Shown: positions 52,526 through 61,586 of the stretch, one piece after another
Numbering within the stretch: position 1 is the first letter of the stretch
How the letters are laid out: each line of letters begins with the position of its first letter
Assembly: GCA_965116935.1 (NCBI GenBank)
Contig: OZ220737.1
Coordinates: 5,518,001-5,582,000 of the forward strand
DNA length: 64,000 nucleotides
Direction of reading: 5' to 3'
Source of the DNA: VXYL01 sp965116935
GTDB lineage: Bacteria; Pseudomonadota; Gammaproteobacteria; Pseudomonadales; Azotimanducaceae
Translations under genes and position numbers: made by a program
Notes under the pieces: generated by a model
Seen by the model: only the letters and a program-made list of their open reading frames with translations
Told to the model about the DNA's origin: nothing
The model's database searches: none

Positions 52526-54187
52526 ATGGTGCGCAGCAAATCGGCGGCGGCAGTCGCCATGGGGGCATTGTGGCTGACGGTTGGTTGTGGCCAGGAGCAG
52601 GCAGCTCAAGAACCCGCGCCGGCAGAGCCGCCGCCTGTCGCCATCGGCGCGGAGGTGGCCGTCACGGGTGGCGTCGTGCGCGGAATGATCGGCGAAGACG
52701 GCCTCAAGCAATACCACGGCATTCCCTTCGCCGCGCCGCCGGTCGGTGACCTGCGCTGGGCACCCACGGCGCCCCTGGTGCCTTGGGAAGGCGTGCGGGA
52801 TGCGATGGTGGCCGGGCCTTCGTGCGTGCAGCCGCAGGGACAGGGTGGCGAGTTCTATGGCGAAACAGGCTTCGAGATGGACGAGGACTGCCTGACGGTG
52901 AACGTCTGGACCCGCGCTGAGTACGAGGGCGACGCCCTGCCGGTGATGGTGTGGATTCACGGCGGCGCGTTGGTGACCGGGGCCGGCGATAGGTACCCGG
53001 GCGAGTTGCTCACGTCGAAGGGTGTGGTGTTGGTGACGGCCAACTACCGGCTCGGTCCATTCGGCTTCGTGGCGCATCCCGAACTCAGCGCCGAGAATCC
53101 TGCCGGCGTGTCGGGCAACCAGGGGCTGCGCGATCAGATCGCGGCGCTCGAATGGGTGCGCGACAACGTCGAACGATTCGGCGGAGATCCCGGCAGGGTG
53201 ACGATCTTCGGCGAGTCTGCCGGTTCGCTCAGCATGTCGCTGTTGCAGGCAAGTCCGCTGGCACGGGGCCTGTTCCATGGCGTGATTGGTCAGAGCGGCG
53301 GCGCGTTCCAGCCCATGGCGTTTCGTGCTGAGGCCACGAGCTATGCCGGCTCCGGCGAGGCGCTTGGCGAGCAGTTCGCGTCGGCTCTGGCCGGCGAAGG
53401 TGGCGACGTGACGCTGGCGGCGCTTCGGCAGGCGCCAGCGGAACGGGTGCTGGAGGTGTTTCAGTCGGACCCCACGTTCTCGAACTACGACACGCTGGCG
53501 ATCGTCGATGGCGAGGTTATTCCCGACGAAGTGGCAACCATCTTTGCCGAGGGACGGCAGGCGGATGTTCCGGTGATGATCGGTTCCAACGCGGACGAGG
53601 GCACGCCGTTCCTCGAGTTCTTCACGCCACAGTTCGGCGAGGGCACCGTAGGGCTCGCCGCGTACGCCGAGGCGACCCTAGGCAGCGTCGAGGGCATCGA
53701 CGCGCACTACCCCGGTGCCGACGACGCCGAGGCGGAGCGATCGTGGATTGACCTGTTTGGCGACGTGCTGTTCGCCTATCCGTCGCGCATCTGGGTGCGC
53801 AGCATGGAGAACGTCACCAGCGATGCGTACCTCTATTGGTTCACTTGGCAGCCGCCCATCGAGCGCCAGGAGGAGTATCGCGCTTTCCACGCCGCCGAAA
53901 TCGGCTACGTCTTCGGCAACCTCGATCTCTTCGGCGCCGTGCCGACGGAGGCAGACCACGCCTTCTCCGACCAAATGGCCAGCATCTGGACCCAGTTCGC
54001 CAAGGCCGGCACTCCGAACGGCGAGGGCCTGCCCGAGTGGCCTGCCTACACCCGCGAGAACGAGGCCTACATGGAACTGGGCCTCGACACCGGCGCCAAG
54101 TCGAACCTGCGGCTCGAACAGATGGCACTGATCGAGCAAGCCTGGGCAGAGCGCCGCGCTGTGGCGACCGAGGATGCGAGCGGCTAA
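52526..54187 (+). CDS. Carboxylesterase type B, predicted lipoprotein
   Basis: 553 residues. A lipoprotein signal ends in LTVGC (C21), followed by a Pro/Glu/Ala linker to about 38. The hydrolase body carries EDCLTVNVWT, WIHGGAL (oxyanion), nucleophile S231 in FGESAGS, acid Glu in GSNADEGT and His in FHAAEIGYVFGN. The protein is placed at the periplasmic face, where it hydrolyses esters. ATG 52526 follows GGAGGGGA. It is related to but clearly distinct from the cytosolic esterase at 25.4 kb. It diverges from the Eis-like gene. Confidence 0.92.
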   Translation: MVRSKSAAAVAMGALWLTVGCGQEQAAQEPAPAEPPPVAIGAEVAVTGGVVRGMIGEDGLKQYHGIPFAAPPVGDLRWAPTAPLVPWEGVRDAMVAGPSCVQPQGQGGEFYGETGFEMDEDCLTVNVWTRAEYEGDALPVMVWIHGGALVTGAGDRYPGELLTSKGVVLVTANYRLGPFGFVAHPELSAENPAGVSGNQGLRDQIAALEWVRDNVERFGGDPGRVTIFGESAGSLSMSLLQASPLARGLFHGVIGQSGGAFQPMAFRAEATSYAGSGEALGEQFASALAGEGGDVTLAALRQAPAERVLEVFQSDPTFSNYDTLAIVDGEVIPDEVATIFAEGRQADVPVMIGSNADEGTPFLEFFTPQFGEGTVGLAAYAEATLGSVEGIDAHYPGADDAEAERSWIDLFGDVLFAYPSRIWVRSMENVTSDAYLYWFTWQPPIERQEEYRAFHAAEIGYVFGNLDLFGAVPTEADHAFSDQMASIWTQFAKAGTPNGEGLPEWPAYTRENEAYMELGLDTGAKSNLRLEQMALIEQAWAERRAVATEDASG

Positions 54188-54265
54188 AGGGAAAGCCGAT
54201 CTAGCCTGCGTCTCCTGCGGGCGCGTTCGCCCGCAGCCACAGCGGCTCCTAGTGCGTGAACAAGG

Positions 54266-54392
54266 CGGGCCTTCGGAGGGAAGGCATCCTGCCTTCCTTA
54301 GCGCCGACAGGCGCTTTCTTATTGCACGTCGCAGTCAGCGCGCCAGAGGGCGCTAAGGAAGGCAGGATGCCTTCCCTCCGAAGGCCCGCCCA
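54266..54392. repeat. Dispersed palindromic repeat, family A, copy 7
   Basis: GCGGGCCTTCGGAGGGAAGG and its inverted arm CCTTCCCTCCGAAGGCCCGC match over more than 30 bp each, with core AGCGCCGACAGGCGCTTTCT. It is one of the best preserved copies, between convergent genes. Confidence 0.92.
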
Positions 54393-54429
54393 TCCCACAA
54401 GTCCGACAGACTGCTAGGGCCTCAACCTG

Positions 54430-56398
54430 CTACGTTTCGGGGTTTTGGGTTTGGTCCAAACGGAACGCCAGCACGTAATCCCCTCGGCCCCCGCCTCCGG
54501 TGCGCCTCCCGCCGGCCGTCACAACCACATAGTCCGTGCCGGCGTGGCGATATCCCATGGGCGTGGCGTGGGCACCGGCGGGTAGAACGGTGGACCAAAG
54601 CACCTCGCCCGTCGCCCCATCATGCGCGCGCAAGGTATGGTCGTAGGGCGTCGCGAGGAACGCCACCCCGCCCTCCGTAACCATCGGCCCGCCGCGAATG
54701 AAGTGCCCCCAGTTGCCGACCACCGGGCCAAGATCCCGCCACCCGATCGTCCCCACCGGCCGCTCCCAGAGCACTTCGCCGCGGTCGAGGTCCAGTGCCG
54801 CCAGCGTGGACCACGGGCCTTCAAGGCAAGGGAAGTCGTCAAAGAGAAGCTCGGTGCGAGCCATGCCGTAGGGCGTGCCGCCTTGCTCCGCAAACTCCGC
54901 AGGATTGCCATTCAGGGTGCCGCCTCGCCGCGCGGAACTCCTTGCGCGGGATGAGCTTGGCGATGGTGGGGATGCGGTTGACCGCCACATAGCCGATGCG
55001 CGCGCCTCGGTCGTAGGCCATCGAACCCCAGTTGGCACCGCCGTCGTTGCCGGGAAAGAGCAGGCTGCCCGCGATGCTCGGCGGCGTGAAGATGCCTTCG
55101 TAGCGCACGCCCGCGAGCAATGCATCGCAGCCGGCGCGATGTTCGTCCGAGACACTCCAGCGCGGCAGCTGGCGCGCATCGGTGGCGATCAGCCTCAGCT
55201 TGGCAAATGGCTGGGTGGGCGCGGCGCGTTCGCCGGGAATGTCGCTGGCAGGAACCGGGCGTTCCTCCACGGGATGCAGCGACTCGCCGGTCTCGCGGTC
55301 GAGCACGAACACGAAGCCCATTTTCGTCGCCTGTGCCACGGCCGGGCGTACCGTGCCGTCTGCATCGCTGTGGTCGAACAGGAGTGGCTGGGAAGCGATA
55401 TCCAGGTCCCAAGGGTCGTGTCGCACGGTCTGGTGGCCCCAAAGAAACTCGCCCGTGCTCGCTCTGAGCGCCACCACCGAGTTGGCGAAGGCGTTGTCGC
55501 CCAGGCGCTCGCCGCCGTAGAAGTCGGGCGAGGGTGAGGTGGTCGGCAGAAACACCATGTCGCGCTTCGCGTCCGCCGAAATGACGCTCCAGACATTGGC
55601 GGCGCCTGTGCGCGTATCCGCGCCCTTGGGCCAAGTGTCCACGCCCGGGTGGTCGGCGGAGCGGGGGATGGGATCGAAGGACCAGACCAGCTCTCCACTC
55701 CTGACATCGTAGGCGCGTACGACGCCGGGCTGCAGCTCCGCCCTGCCGTTGTCACCGACGGACGAGCCGACGACGACCAGGTCGCCAACGACGGTAGTTG
55801 GCGAGGTGAGCGAGTAGTCCCACTTGTAGTACAGGCGGATGCCGGACGAGAGATCGACGGTGCCGCGCTTGCCGAAATCGGCACACGGCAAGCCGGTGTC
55901 TGCATCGAGGGCGATCAGCCGGGCATCAAGGGTTCCGAGAAACACACGTTCGCGGCACGGTCCCTCGCCCGCAGGACCGCGCCAAGCCGCGACGCCGCGG
56001 GACGTGAACATCTCCGAATACGGCCGCGAGAAGTCCACCTCGGGGTCGAACGTCCACAGTTCGTTCCCAGTTGCAGGATCAAGCGCGACGACCCGGTTGA
56101 AAGGCGTCGAAACGACCAGACGGTTGCCGACGAGGATGGGCGTCGCGACGAACCGCGATGGATTGCCGTCGAACTCGCGGCCATCGGTGGCGTCACCCGT
56201 CCGATACGTCCATGCCGACACCAGTCCCCGTACCGACTCGACCGTTATCTCCGACGGCGCATGGTAGCGGTCCCCCGGCAGCGACGCGCCGTAATGCGCC
56301 CACCCATCCGCCGCAAGGGCCCCGCCGGCACAGAACCCAAGCGCCACGAGCCCACCCAGGACCTTGGCCTGTGTCGAACTCACTCGAACACCCAACAT
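54430..56398 (-). pseudogene. PQQ-dependent dehydrogenase (quinoprotein), frameshifted near 54935
   Basis: Joined frames give about 655 residues of eight-bladed propeller quinoprotein (glucose/alcohol dehydrogenase type). ATG 56398 opens a signal peptide ending GGALAADGWAHYG, so the enzyme is periplasmic. Repeats with the tryptophan-docking pattern (ALDPATGNELWTFDP, ALDADTGLPCADFGKRG, RAYDVRSGELVWSFD, ALRASTGEFLWGHQ) follow in the first frame to about 54940. The second frame supplies NPAEFAEQGGTPYG and blades to the end (VLWERPVGT, DYVLAFRL). A single-base indel separates them. No haem CxxCH motif is present, so electron transfer to a separate cytochrome is expected. Confidence 0.85.
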
Positions 56399-56477
56399 GT
56401 GGCTAACCGACTGTCGAACGCAGTACACCCTGCCGAGGCCCGCACCCTATCACCACGGACGACAGGCTGATCGGTGC

Positions 56478-56612
56478 GGAGGGGCCTTGGAGGGAAGGCA
56501 TTCTGCCTTCCCTGGCGCGCGGGAGAGCGCCGTCCGAAGGCAAAGAGGCACGCCTTGCGGCGCGAAGTGAGGGTCTCCCTCCCGGATGCACGCGCCTTCG
56601 GAGGGGCCGTAC
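56478..56612. repeat. Dispersed palindromic repeat, family A, copy 8 (diverged)
   Basis: Left arm GAGGGGCCTTGGAGGGAAGG and right arm CCTTCGGAGGGGCC-like sequence around a core with CGCGCGGGAGAGCGCC. It occupies most of the spacer before the aldolase gene. Confidence 0.75.
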
Positions 56613-56692
56613 GGCGCGTCATTCTCGCGTTCCCTGCCGTGCCAACGGCAAAGCGGGTAACATCCGCGCTTCGTTTGTGGAGGGATCACCGG

Positions 56693-57439
56693 ATGAATCG
56701 CGTCAAGGACATGCTCAAGGCGGGCGAAACCGCTGTGGGAACCACCGCAGGCATCGCCAGCGAGGCGCGCTTCCTCGCGGGCTCAGGGTTCGACTTCCTG
56801 CTGTTCGACACCCAGCACTCGACCGACGACATCAAGGGGTTGGCGCGACCGGTGGCTTCCATGCGCGGCGCCAACGCCATCCCCATCATCCGCGTGGGCG
56901 ACCTGCGCCCCGACCAGATTTGCTACGCCCTCGACGTCGGCGCCAAGGGCATCGTCGTGCCGATGGTGAATACCCCGGGCCAAGCCGCCGACATGGTGAA
57001 GTGGTGCAAGTATCCCTTCGAAGGCGAGCGCAGCTCCGCCGGGATGCGTGGCGAATGGGGCGAGTTCTCAAGCTATCGGGAATACATGGACGCGGTCAAC
57101 GAGCAACTGCTCATCATCCCGATGATCGAGACGCAAGAGGCCTTGGACGGCATCGAAGACATCCTCGCGGTGCCCGGCATCGACGTGCTGCTGGTGGGGC
57201 CGTCGGACCTCTCCATCAACATCGATGTCCCCCTCGACTACGAAAACCCCAAATACCACGCCGCCCTAGACCGCATCGGCAGCGCCTGCCAAGCAGCCGG
57301 CGTCGCCGCCGGCATGTTCTTCGTGCCGCCGGGCATCTCGCCGGCGCAGTTGCAGGAGAAAGGCTTCCGCTTCTTCACCCTGCCGTGGCAGGGGTGGGCA
57401 ACGGAAGGCATCGGCAAGGGCCTCGCCGGAGTCCGGTAG
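56693..57439 (+). CDS. HpcH/HpaI-family aldolase
   Basis: 248 residues, class II (metal-dependent) aldolase of the phosphoenolpyruvate/pyruvate domain. R67 (IIRVGD), metal ligands E146 (MIETQEALDGI) and D172 (VGPSDLS) are present; the usual histidine lies in FDTQHSTDD (H42). It should cleave or form 4-hydroxy-2-oxo acids, yielding pyruvate. TGGAGGGATCACC precedes ATG 56693. It stands downstream of a repeat and before an unrelated ATPase gene. Confidence 0.9.
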   Translation: MNRVKDMLKAGETAVGTTAGIASEARFLAGSGFDFLLFDTQHSTDDIKGLARPVASMRGANAIPIIRVGDLRPDQICYALDVGAKGIVVPMVNTPGQAADMVKWCKYPFEGERSSAGMRGEWGEFSSYREYMDAVNEQLLIIPMIETQEALDGIEDILAVPGIDVLLVGPSDLSINIDVPLDYENPKYHAALDRIGSACQAAGVAAGMFFVPPGISPAQLQEKGFRFFTLPWQGWATEGIGKGLAGVR

Positions 57440-57506
57440 GATCCTGTAGTGACCGTCATCGACGAGACCTTTGGTCCGTAGCTACGGCCCTGCGACGACT
57501 CGTGCC

Positions 57507-58772
57507 ATGTTAGAAGCACTGGAACTGCGCGGATTCAAGGGCTTCTCTGACGAGAGGCTCTCGCTAGGCCCCTTTTCGGTCTTGGTCGGTGCGAATGCGA
57601 GCGGTAAGAGCAACATCCGCGACGCCCTTCGGTTCCTGCATGGTGTGGGGCGGGGCTACTCCATCGCCGACATCGTGGGGGGAAAGTACGGTGTTGGAGG
57701 GCAAGTTGAATGGGACCAACTCCGTGGAGGCGCCCCTGAGATCGTTCGGTTCGACCATTCCTCATTCCGGCTCCGGGTCAGGTTTCGTGACGACGGCTTC
57801 GGACCCATAACGTATAGCATCGAGGTTGGCTCCAAGTCCGGAAACAGCAGCCGAACCTTGGTCGTTCTTGCAGAGGAACTAACACTCGGATGGGTCGAGC
57901 CGATCTACACGAGCCATCCGGGCTCAGGCGACCCGGTGACGGTGCAGGACGACGATAACCACCTGCTGCTCCGGCTTGCCAAGGCAGGCACGCCACGTAA
58001 GTACGGACTTCGCATTGCTGTTCGTCCCGACCAGCCTGCGCTGAGCCAGATCGCCGAACACAAGCGCGTCCCAGCTCGCCACAAAGTTGTGGTGAGCAGG
58101 ACGTTAGAGGCGCTCGGTGCCATGCGTTTTGTGGACCTGTCTCCTGAAGCAATGCGCCGGCCGGCCTTCCCGGGGCAGGTCGTGCTTGGGGACGGTGGCG
58201 AAAATCTGCCTACGGTGTTGGAGGACATCTGTACCGATCAGCCACGGCGAGTTACGTTGGCTGACTGGCTGCGCGAACTGACTCCCATGGACGTGCGCGA
58301 CTTCTCGTTCCCACGCGACCCCGTGACGGGGCAAGTGCACTTGGTCATCCAAGAGGGCCCCGGGCGCAGCGTCTCCGCCTATAGTGCATCGGACGGGTCC
58401 CTTCGCTTCCTCGCGATGCTTGCGGCGCTTTTGGGACCAGGCCCCGCAAACGTGTACGTGTTTGAGGAAATCGACAACGGCATTCATCCGGCGCGCCTTC
58501 GGCTGCTCGTGGAACTGATCGAGGGCCAAACCAAAAAGCGCGGCGTTCAAGTGATCACCACGACCCACTCGTCCGAGATGCTCAGTATGCTAGGTGACGA
58601 AGCCTTCGAGAAGGCTTCGCTGGTGTGTCGGTTAGGTGATCGGGCCGTCATACGACCTCTTGCCGAGTTACCCAATGTCCGAGAGCATCGTCAGGAACTC
58701 GCTCGGCTCCATATGGGCGGCTGGATGGAGAATGCCGTCGCATTCACAGAGGATCAGGTCTCCGACCCTTGA
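57507..58772 (+). CDS. RecF/AAA-like ATPase of a two-gene TOPRIM module
   Basis: 421 residues. Walker A GANASGKSN (28-36) after LRGFKGFSDE; Walker B NVYVFEEIDNGIHP; H-loop TTTHSSEML. The N- and C-terminal halves surround a long non-conserved middle, as in AAA15/SMC-like ATPases. Its stop overlaps the TTG start of the next gene, implying tight coupling. The pair resembles ATPase plus TOPRIM effectors of antiviral or abortive-infection systems. It is clearly distinct in sequence from the pair at 45-47 kb. Confidence 0.83.
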   Translation: MLEALELRGFKGFSDERLSLGPFSVLVGANASGKSNIRDALRFLHGVGRGYSIADIVGGKYGVGGQVEWDQLRGGAPEIVRFDHSSFRLRVRFRDDGFGPITYSIEVGSKSGNSSRTLVVLAEELTLGWVEPIYTSHPGSGDPVTVQDDDNHLLLRLAKAGTPRKYGLRIAVRPDQPALSQIAEHKRVPARHKVVVSRTLEALGAMRFVDLSPEAMRRPAFPGQVVLGDGGENLPTVLEDICTDQPRRVTLADWLRELTPMDVRDFSFPRDPVTGQVHLVIQEGPGRSVSAYSASDGSLRFLAMLAALLGPGPANVYVFEEIDNGIHPARLRLLVELIEGQTKKRGVQVITTTHSSEMLSMLGDEAFEKASLVCRLGDRAVIRPLAELPNVREHRQELARLHMGGWMENAVAFTEDQVSDP

Positions 58773-59359
58773 ACGTGCTCATCATCCCGGAGGACTTCCG
58801 CAAGGATCAGTATCTCCTGCGACCAATACTGCGACGGCTGGCCACGACGCTTCGTGGCCCGGGAAACGTCCGGGTTGAAGTCTGCATGGACCCGCTTCTC
58901 GGTGGGGTGGGCGAAGCATTGAAAGCCGACCGGCTTAGGGAAATCGTGCGCCAGTATCGCGGGATGATTGACATCTTCATCCTGTGCGTGGACCGGGACG
59001 GCATTGCCACGCGCCGTCACCGCCTCGACGCACTAGAGGACGAGTTCGAGGACAGCCATCTGCTCGCGGTGAACGCATGGGAGGAAGTCGAGACGTGGGC
59101 CCTCGCCGGACTGACTGATCTACCGGATGCTTGGCGTTGGCGTGACATTCGTGCCGCAGTTGACGTCAAGGAGCGTTTTTTCGAGCCACTGGTTCGGCAG
59201 CGCGAACTGGTCGATACCCCGGGCGGTGGCCGCAAGCGCCTGGGCGAGGAGGCATCCCGTCGAGTGCAGACAATCCGCCAGAAATGCCGGGAGGATTTCG
59301 ACCATCTTGCTGACCGCCTCGAGTTGTTTTTCGCACCGGGTCATCCTTCCAGATCGTAG
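58769..59359 (+). CDS. TOPRIM/DUF4276-like protein, partner of the ATPase
   Basis: 196 residues from TTG 58769. A TOPRIM-like acidic set is visible: E8 in IIPEDFRKDQYLL and D75-x-D77 in LCVDRDG. The conserved helix NAWEEVETWALAG follows. This suggests a metal-dependent nuclease-like or scaffold effector. The 4-bp overlap with the ATPase gene suggests translational coupling and near-equal dosage. It runs 19 bp into the end of the convergent TauD-like gene. TTG is the only start with this placement. Confidence 0.7.
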   Translation: MNVLIIPEDFRKDQYLLRPILRRLATTLRGPGNVRVEVCMDPLLGGVGEALKADRLREIVRQYRGMIDIFILCVDRDGIATRRHRLDALEDEFEDSHLLAVNAWEEVETWALAGLTDLPDAWRWRDIRAAVDVKERFFEPLVRQRELVDTPGGGRKRLGEEASRRVQTIRQKCREDFDHLADRLELFFAPGHPSRS

Positions 59360-60498
59360 TACGGTGTTCGGCGGGAATTGTCCCGGTCCAAAACTGTCAG
59401 CCGTTCCATCAACCGTCGGTGGGGCCAGAAGTCGCCGCTGGCGCTGTGCAGCACCGCTCGGTTGTCCCACATGGCGATGGTGCCGGGTTCCCAGCGCAGG
59501 CGGCAGGTGTACTCCGGGCGGCCTTCCTGCAGCTTCAGCACGCGCAGCAGTTCGCGTTCCTCTTCTTCGGGGATGCCGTGCTCCGGGGCGAAGCGGCGCA
59601 CGAAGCCTTGCTGCACGTAGAGCGTGGTGCGCCCGGTTTCGGGATGGGTTCGCGCCACCGGATGCACCGCCACGGGGGTCACCCCGTCCATCTGGTGCCC
59701 CACTGTGCCGATGTGAACAGCGGTTAGGTGCTCGATGCGCTGCTTGATTTCGAGCGGCAGGCCCTCCCACATCCCATAGCAGTCGCAGAAGCAGGTGTCG
59801 CCACCCACAGGCGGCGCCTCGCGGCACATCAGCATCGAGGCCATCGGCGGCCGCGCCTGCCAGGTGGCGTCACAGTGCCAGCCAGACGCTGCGTTCGGCA
59901 CCGTCTCGTCGGAGGGAAGCACCAGCATGTCCGGAATGCCGGGCGCCTTGATCTGCTGGTTCAGGTCGTGCGGCGAGTTCGGCATGTGCTCGCGTTCGCC
60001 GAAGGGGGCACCCACCTCGCCGAAGCGCTCGGCAAAGGCCACCATCTGCTCGCGAGTGAGATGGTTCTGGTCACGGAAGGCCACCACCCGTCGTTCGAGC
60101 CAGAGCGCGCGCAGGAACGCGACCATGTCTGGCTCGTCGGTCGCGGTGGCGAGGTCAATGCCATGCACCGCCGTGCCGATGCTCGGCTGCAGCGGTTCGA
60201 GCTTTAGCTCCACCCCGCACACCGTGACGGGCTTGTAATGCACGGTGCCGAAATGGCCAGCCACGAGGTCGCGGTCCTGGGCCCGGATTCCCTCCATCAT
60301 CTCTTGCCGGCTGGAGGTGCCGGGAACGCGAACCCTCGCCACGGCACCAAGGGCGGTGGCGCGGGAGGGCGGCTTGTCCGCATCCGCCCGTTTCCTGCGC
60401 TCAAGGTACAGCGGATTGTCGGCGAGTTGGGGGTCTTGGGGAGCGGCTTGGGTCTCGGCCACGGGAACGTCTCCAACCGCTTGCTGGGAGAAAGCCAC
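59341..60498 (-). CDS. TauD/TfdA-family dioxygenase
   Basis: 385 residues, Fe(II)/2-oxoglutarate dioxygenase of the taurine/2,4-D type. Iron ligands are the H and D of WHCDATW and the distal His in VLHSASG; the arginine in FWPHRRLMER binds 2-oxoglutarate. The N-terminal 90 residues before PLQPSIGTAVHGID are longer than in TauD. Substrate is unknown; it may release sulfite or another group from a small organic acid. No sulfonate transporter is close. Its 3' end overlaps the end of the convergent TOPRIM-like gene. Confidence 0.9.
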   Translation of the reverse strand: MAFSQQAVGDVPVAETQAAPQDPQLADNPLYLERRKRADADKPPSRATALGAVARVRVPGTSSRQEMMEGIRAQDRDLVAGHFGTVHYKPVTVCGVELKLEPLQPSIGTAVHGIDLATATDEPDMVAFLRALWLERRVVAFRDQNHLTREQMVAFAERFGEVGAPFGEREHMPNSPHDLNQQIKAPGIPDMLVLPSDETVPNAASGWHCDATWQARPPMASMLMCREAPPVGGDTCFCDCYGMWEGLPLEIKQRIEHLTAVHIGTVGHQMDGVTPVAVHPVARTHPETGRTTLYVQQGFVRRFAPEHGIPEEEERELLRVLKLQEGRPEYTCRLRWEPGTIAMWDNRAVLHSASGDFWPHRRLMERLTVLDRDNSRRTPYYDLEG

Positions 60499-60502
60499 CG
60501 AG

Positions 60503-60552
60503 CATAGCAGTTCGCGCCAGCGAACTGCCGACGCGCCCTTCAGGGCGCGCTA
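60503..60552. repeat. Dispersed hairpin repeat, family D, copy 2 (inverted)
   Basis: GCAGTTCGCGCCAGCGAACTGC and GCGCCCTTCAGGGCGC form the two hairpins; it matches family D copy 1 in reverse orientation. Confidence 0.8.
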
Positions 60553-60567
60553 GCACCGCGCCCAAAG

Positions 60568-60676
60568 GCGCCGCCAAACCCCTCGCTACGCTCGGCGTCT
60601 GGCCCCAGCCCCCACCTCCCTATGACCTCGCGCCGCAGAATGCCACTCAAGTGGCTTTCTTCGGCGCAAGCTCCTA
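60568..60676 (-). repeat. Dispersed repeat, family B, copy 4 (inverted)
   Basis: Reads in reverse complement as the composite of GAGCTTGCGCC, a hairpin, AGGTCATAGGGAGGTGGGGG and GAGGGGTTTGGCGGCG. It abuts family D copy 2 on one side and a family C half copy on the other. Confidence 0.88.
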
Positions 60677-60726
60677 GCCTTGAACGCGCGACGGCCGTTC
60701 GGCAGGGTTACGGTCAAACCGGCACT

Positions 60727-60756
60727 CGTAGGGGCGACCCTTGTGGTCGCCCGTGC
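60727..60756. repeat. Half copy of MITE-like family C
   Basis: CGTAGGGGCGACCCTTGTGG and following CGCCCG match the left half of the 44180 element; the right terminal repeat is missing. Confidence 0.7.
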
Positions 60757-60794
60757 TTGGTGAACGAACGGCCCCCAAAACAAGGAGACCACGC

Positions 60795-61583
60795 ATGGCA
60801 GCAGCGGCCCCACGGTTCGACCGGGCGCGACGAGGTCGGCCAGCGCCGCAACGCCTAGCATTGGTGCTTGCCGCAGGCCTGTTGCTCGGCGCTGCCAGCC
60901 TGCAAGCGGATGCCTTGGCCGAAGCCCACGCCGCATTCGACGCCGGTCGGTTCCTTGAAGCAGCCGAGCGCGCAGCGACCGCAGGCTCGGCAGATGGGCT
61001 GGTGTTGGCGGCGAGGGCGCTGCGCGTTCACGGCGCCTACCTGGCGGCACCGGAGGAGCAAAAGGAGCACTTTCAGCAGGCCATGCAGCACGCCCAGGCA
61101 GCGGTGGAACTGGCTCCCGAGGACCCGTCGACGCACGTCGAATCCTCCAGTGCCATCGGCCGCTACGCCCAAACCATCGGCATCGGCGAAGCGCTCACGG
61201 GCGGCTACGGCGGCAAGATGCGCGACGCCCTGCACCAGGCGTTGGAGCTAGACCCCGACAACGCCGTCGCCCAACTGGCGCTCGGGAGTTGGCACGCCAA
61301 CGTCGTCGATCGCACCGGCGCGTTGGTCGGGCGGATGACCTTCGGCGCGACCCGCAAGAAGGCGATGGAGCACCTGGAACGAGCGTTGGCCCTCGCTCCC
61401 AACAGCAAAGCCGTGCTGCTCGAGACAGGAACGGCCTTGCTGGTGCTCGATGCAGACAAGCACAGGGAGCGAGCGCTAGAACTCCTCGAAGCCGCCGCCG
61501 CCATCCCGCCAACAAACGCCTACGAAACCCTCCTCCACGGCCAGGCACTGGAGCGCCTGGAAGCGGTCAAGACCGAACGCTGA
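60795..61583 (+). CDS. Secreted TPR-repeat protein
   Basis: 262 residues: a signal peptide (about 1-38, with LALVLAAGLLLGAA and ADALA), then helical TPR-like repeats (MQHAQAAVELAPEDP near 95-110, ALHQALELDPDNAVAQLALG near 150-170, HLERALALAPNSKAVLLETG near 200-220, ALELLEAAAAI near 235). Such periplasmic proteins serve as assembly or substrate-handling scaffolds. No TRAP transporter or other partner is adjacent. AAGGAGA precedes ATG 60795. The gene ends 4 bp before a convergent aldo/keto reductase. Confidence 0.82.
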   Translation: MAAAAPRFDRARRGRPAPQRLALVLAAGLLLGAASLQADALAEAHAAFDAGRFLEAAERAATAGSADGLVLAARALRVHGAYLAAPEEQKEHFQQAMQHAQAAVELAPEDPSTHVESSSAIGRYAQTIGIGEALTGGYGGKMRDALHQALELDPDNAVAQLALGSWHANVVDRTGALVGRMTFGATRKKAMEHLERALALAPNSKAVLLETGTALLVLDADKHRERALELLEAAAAIPPTNAYETLLHGQALERLEAVKTER

Positions 61584-61586
61584 CCC

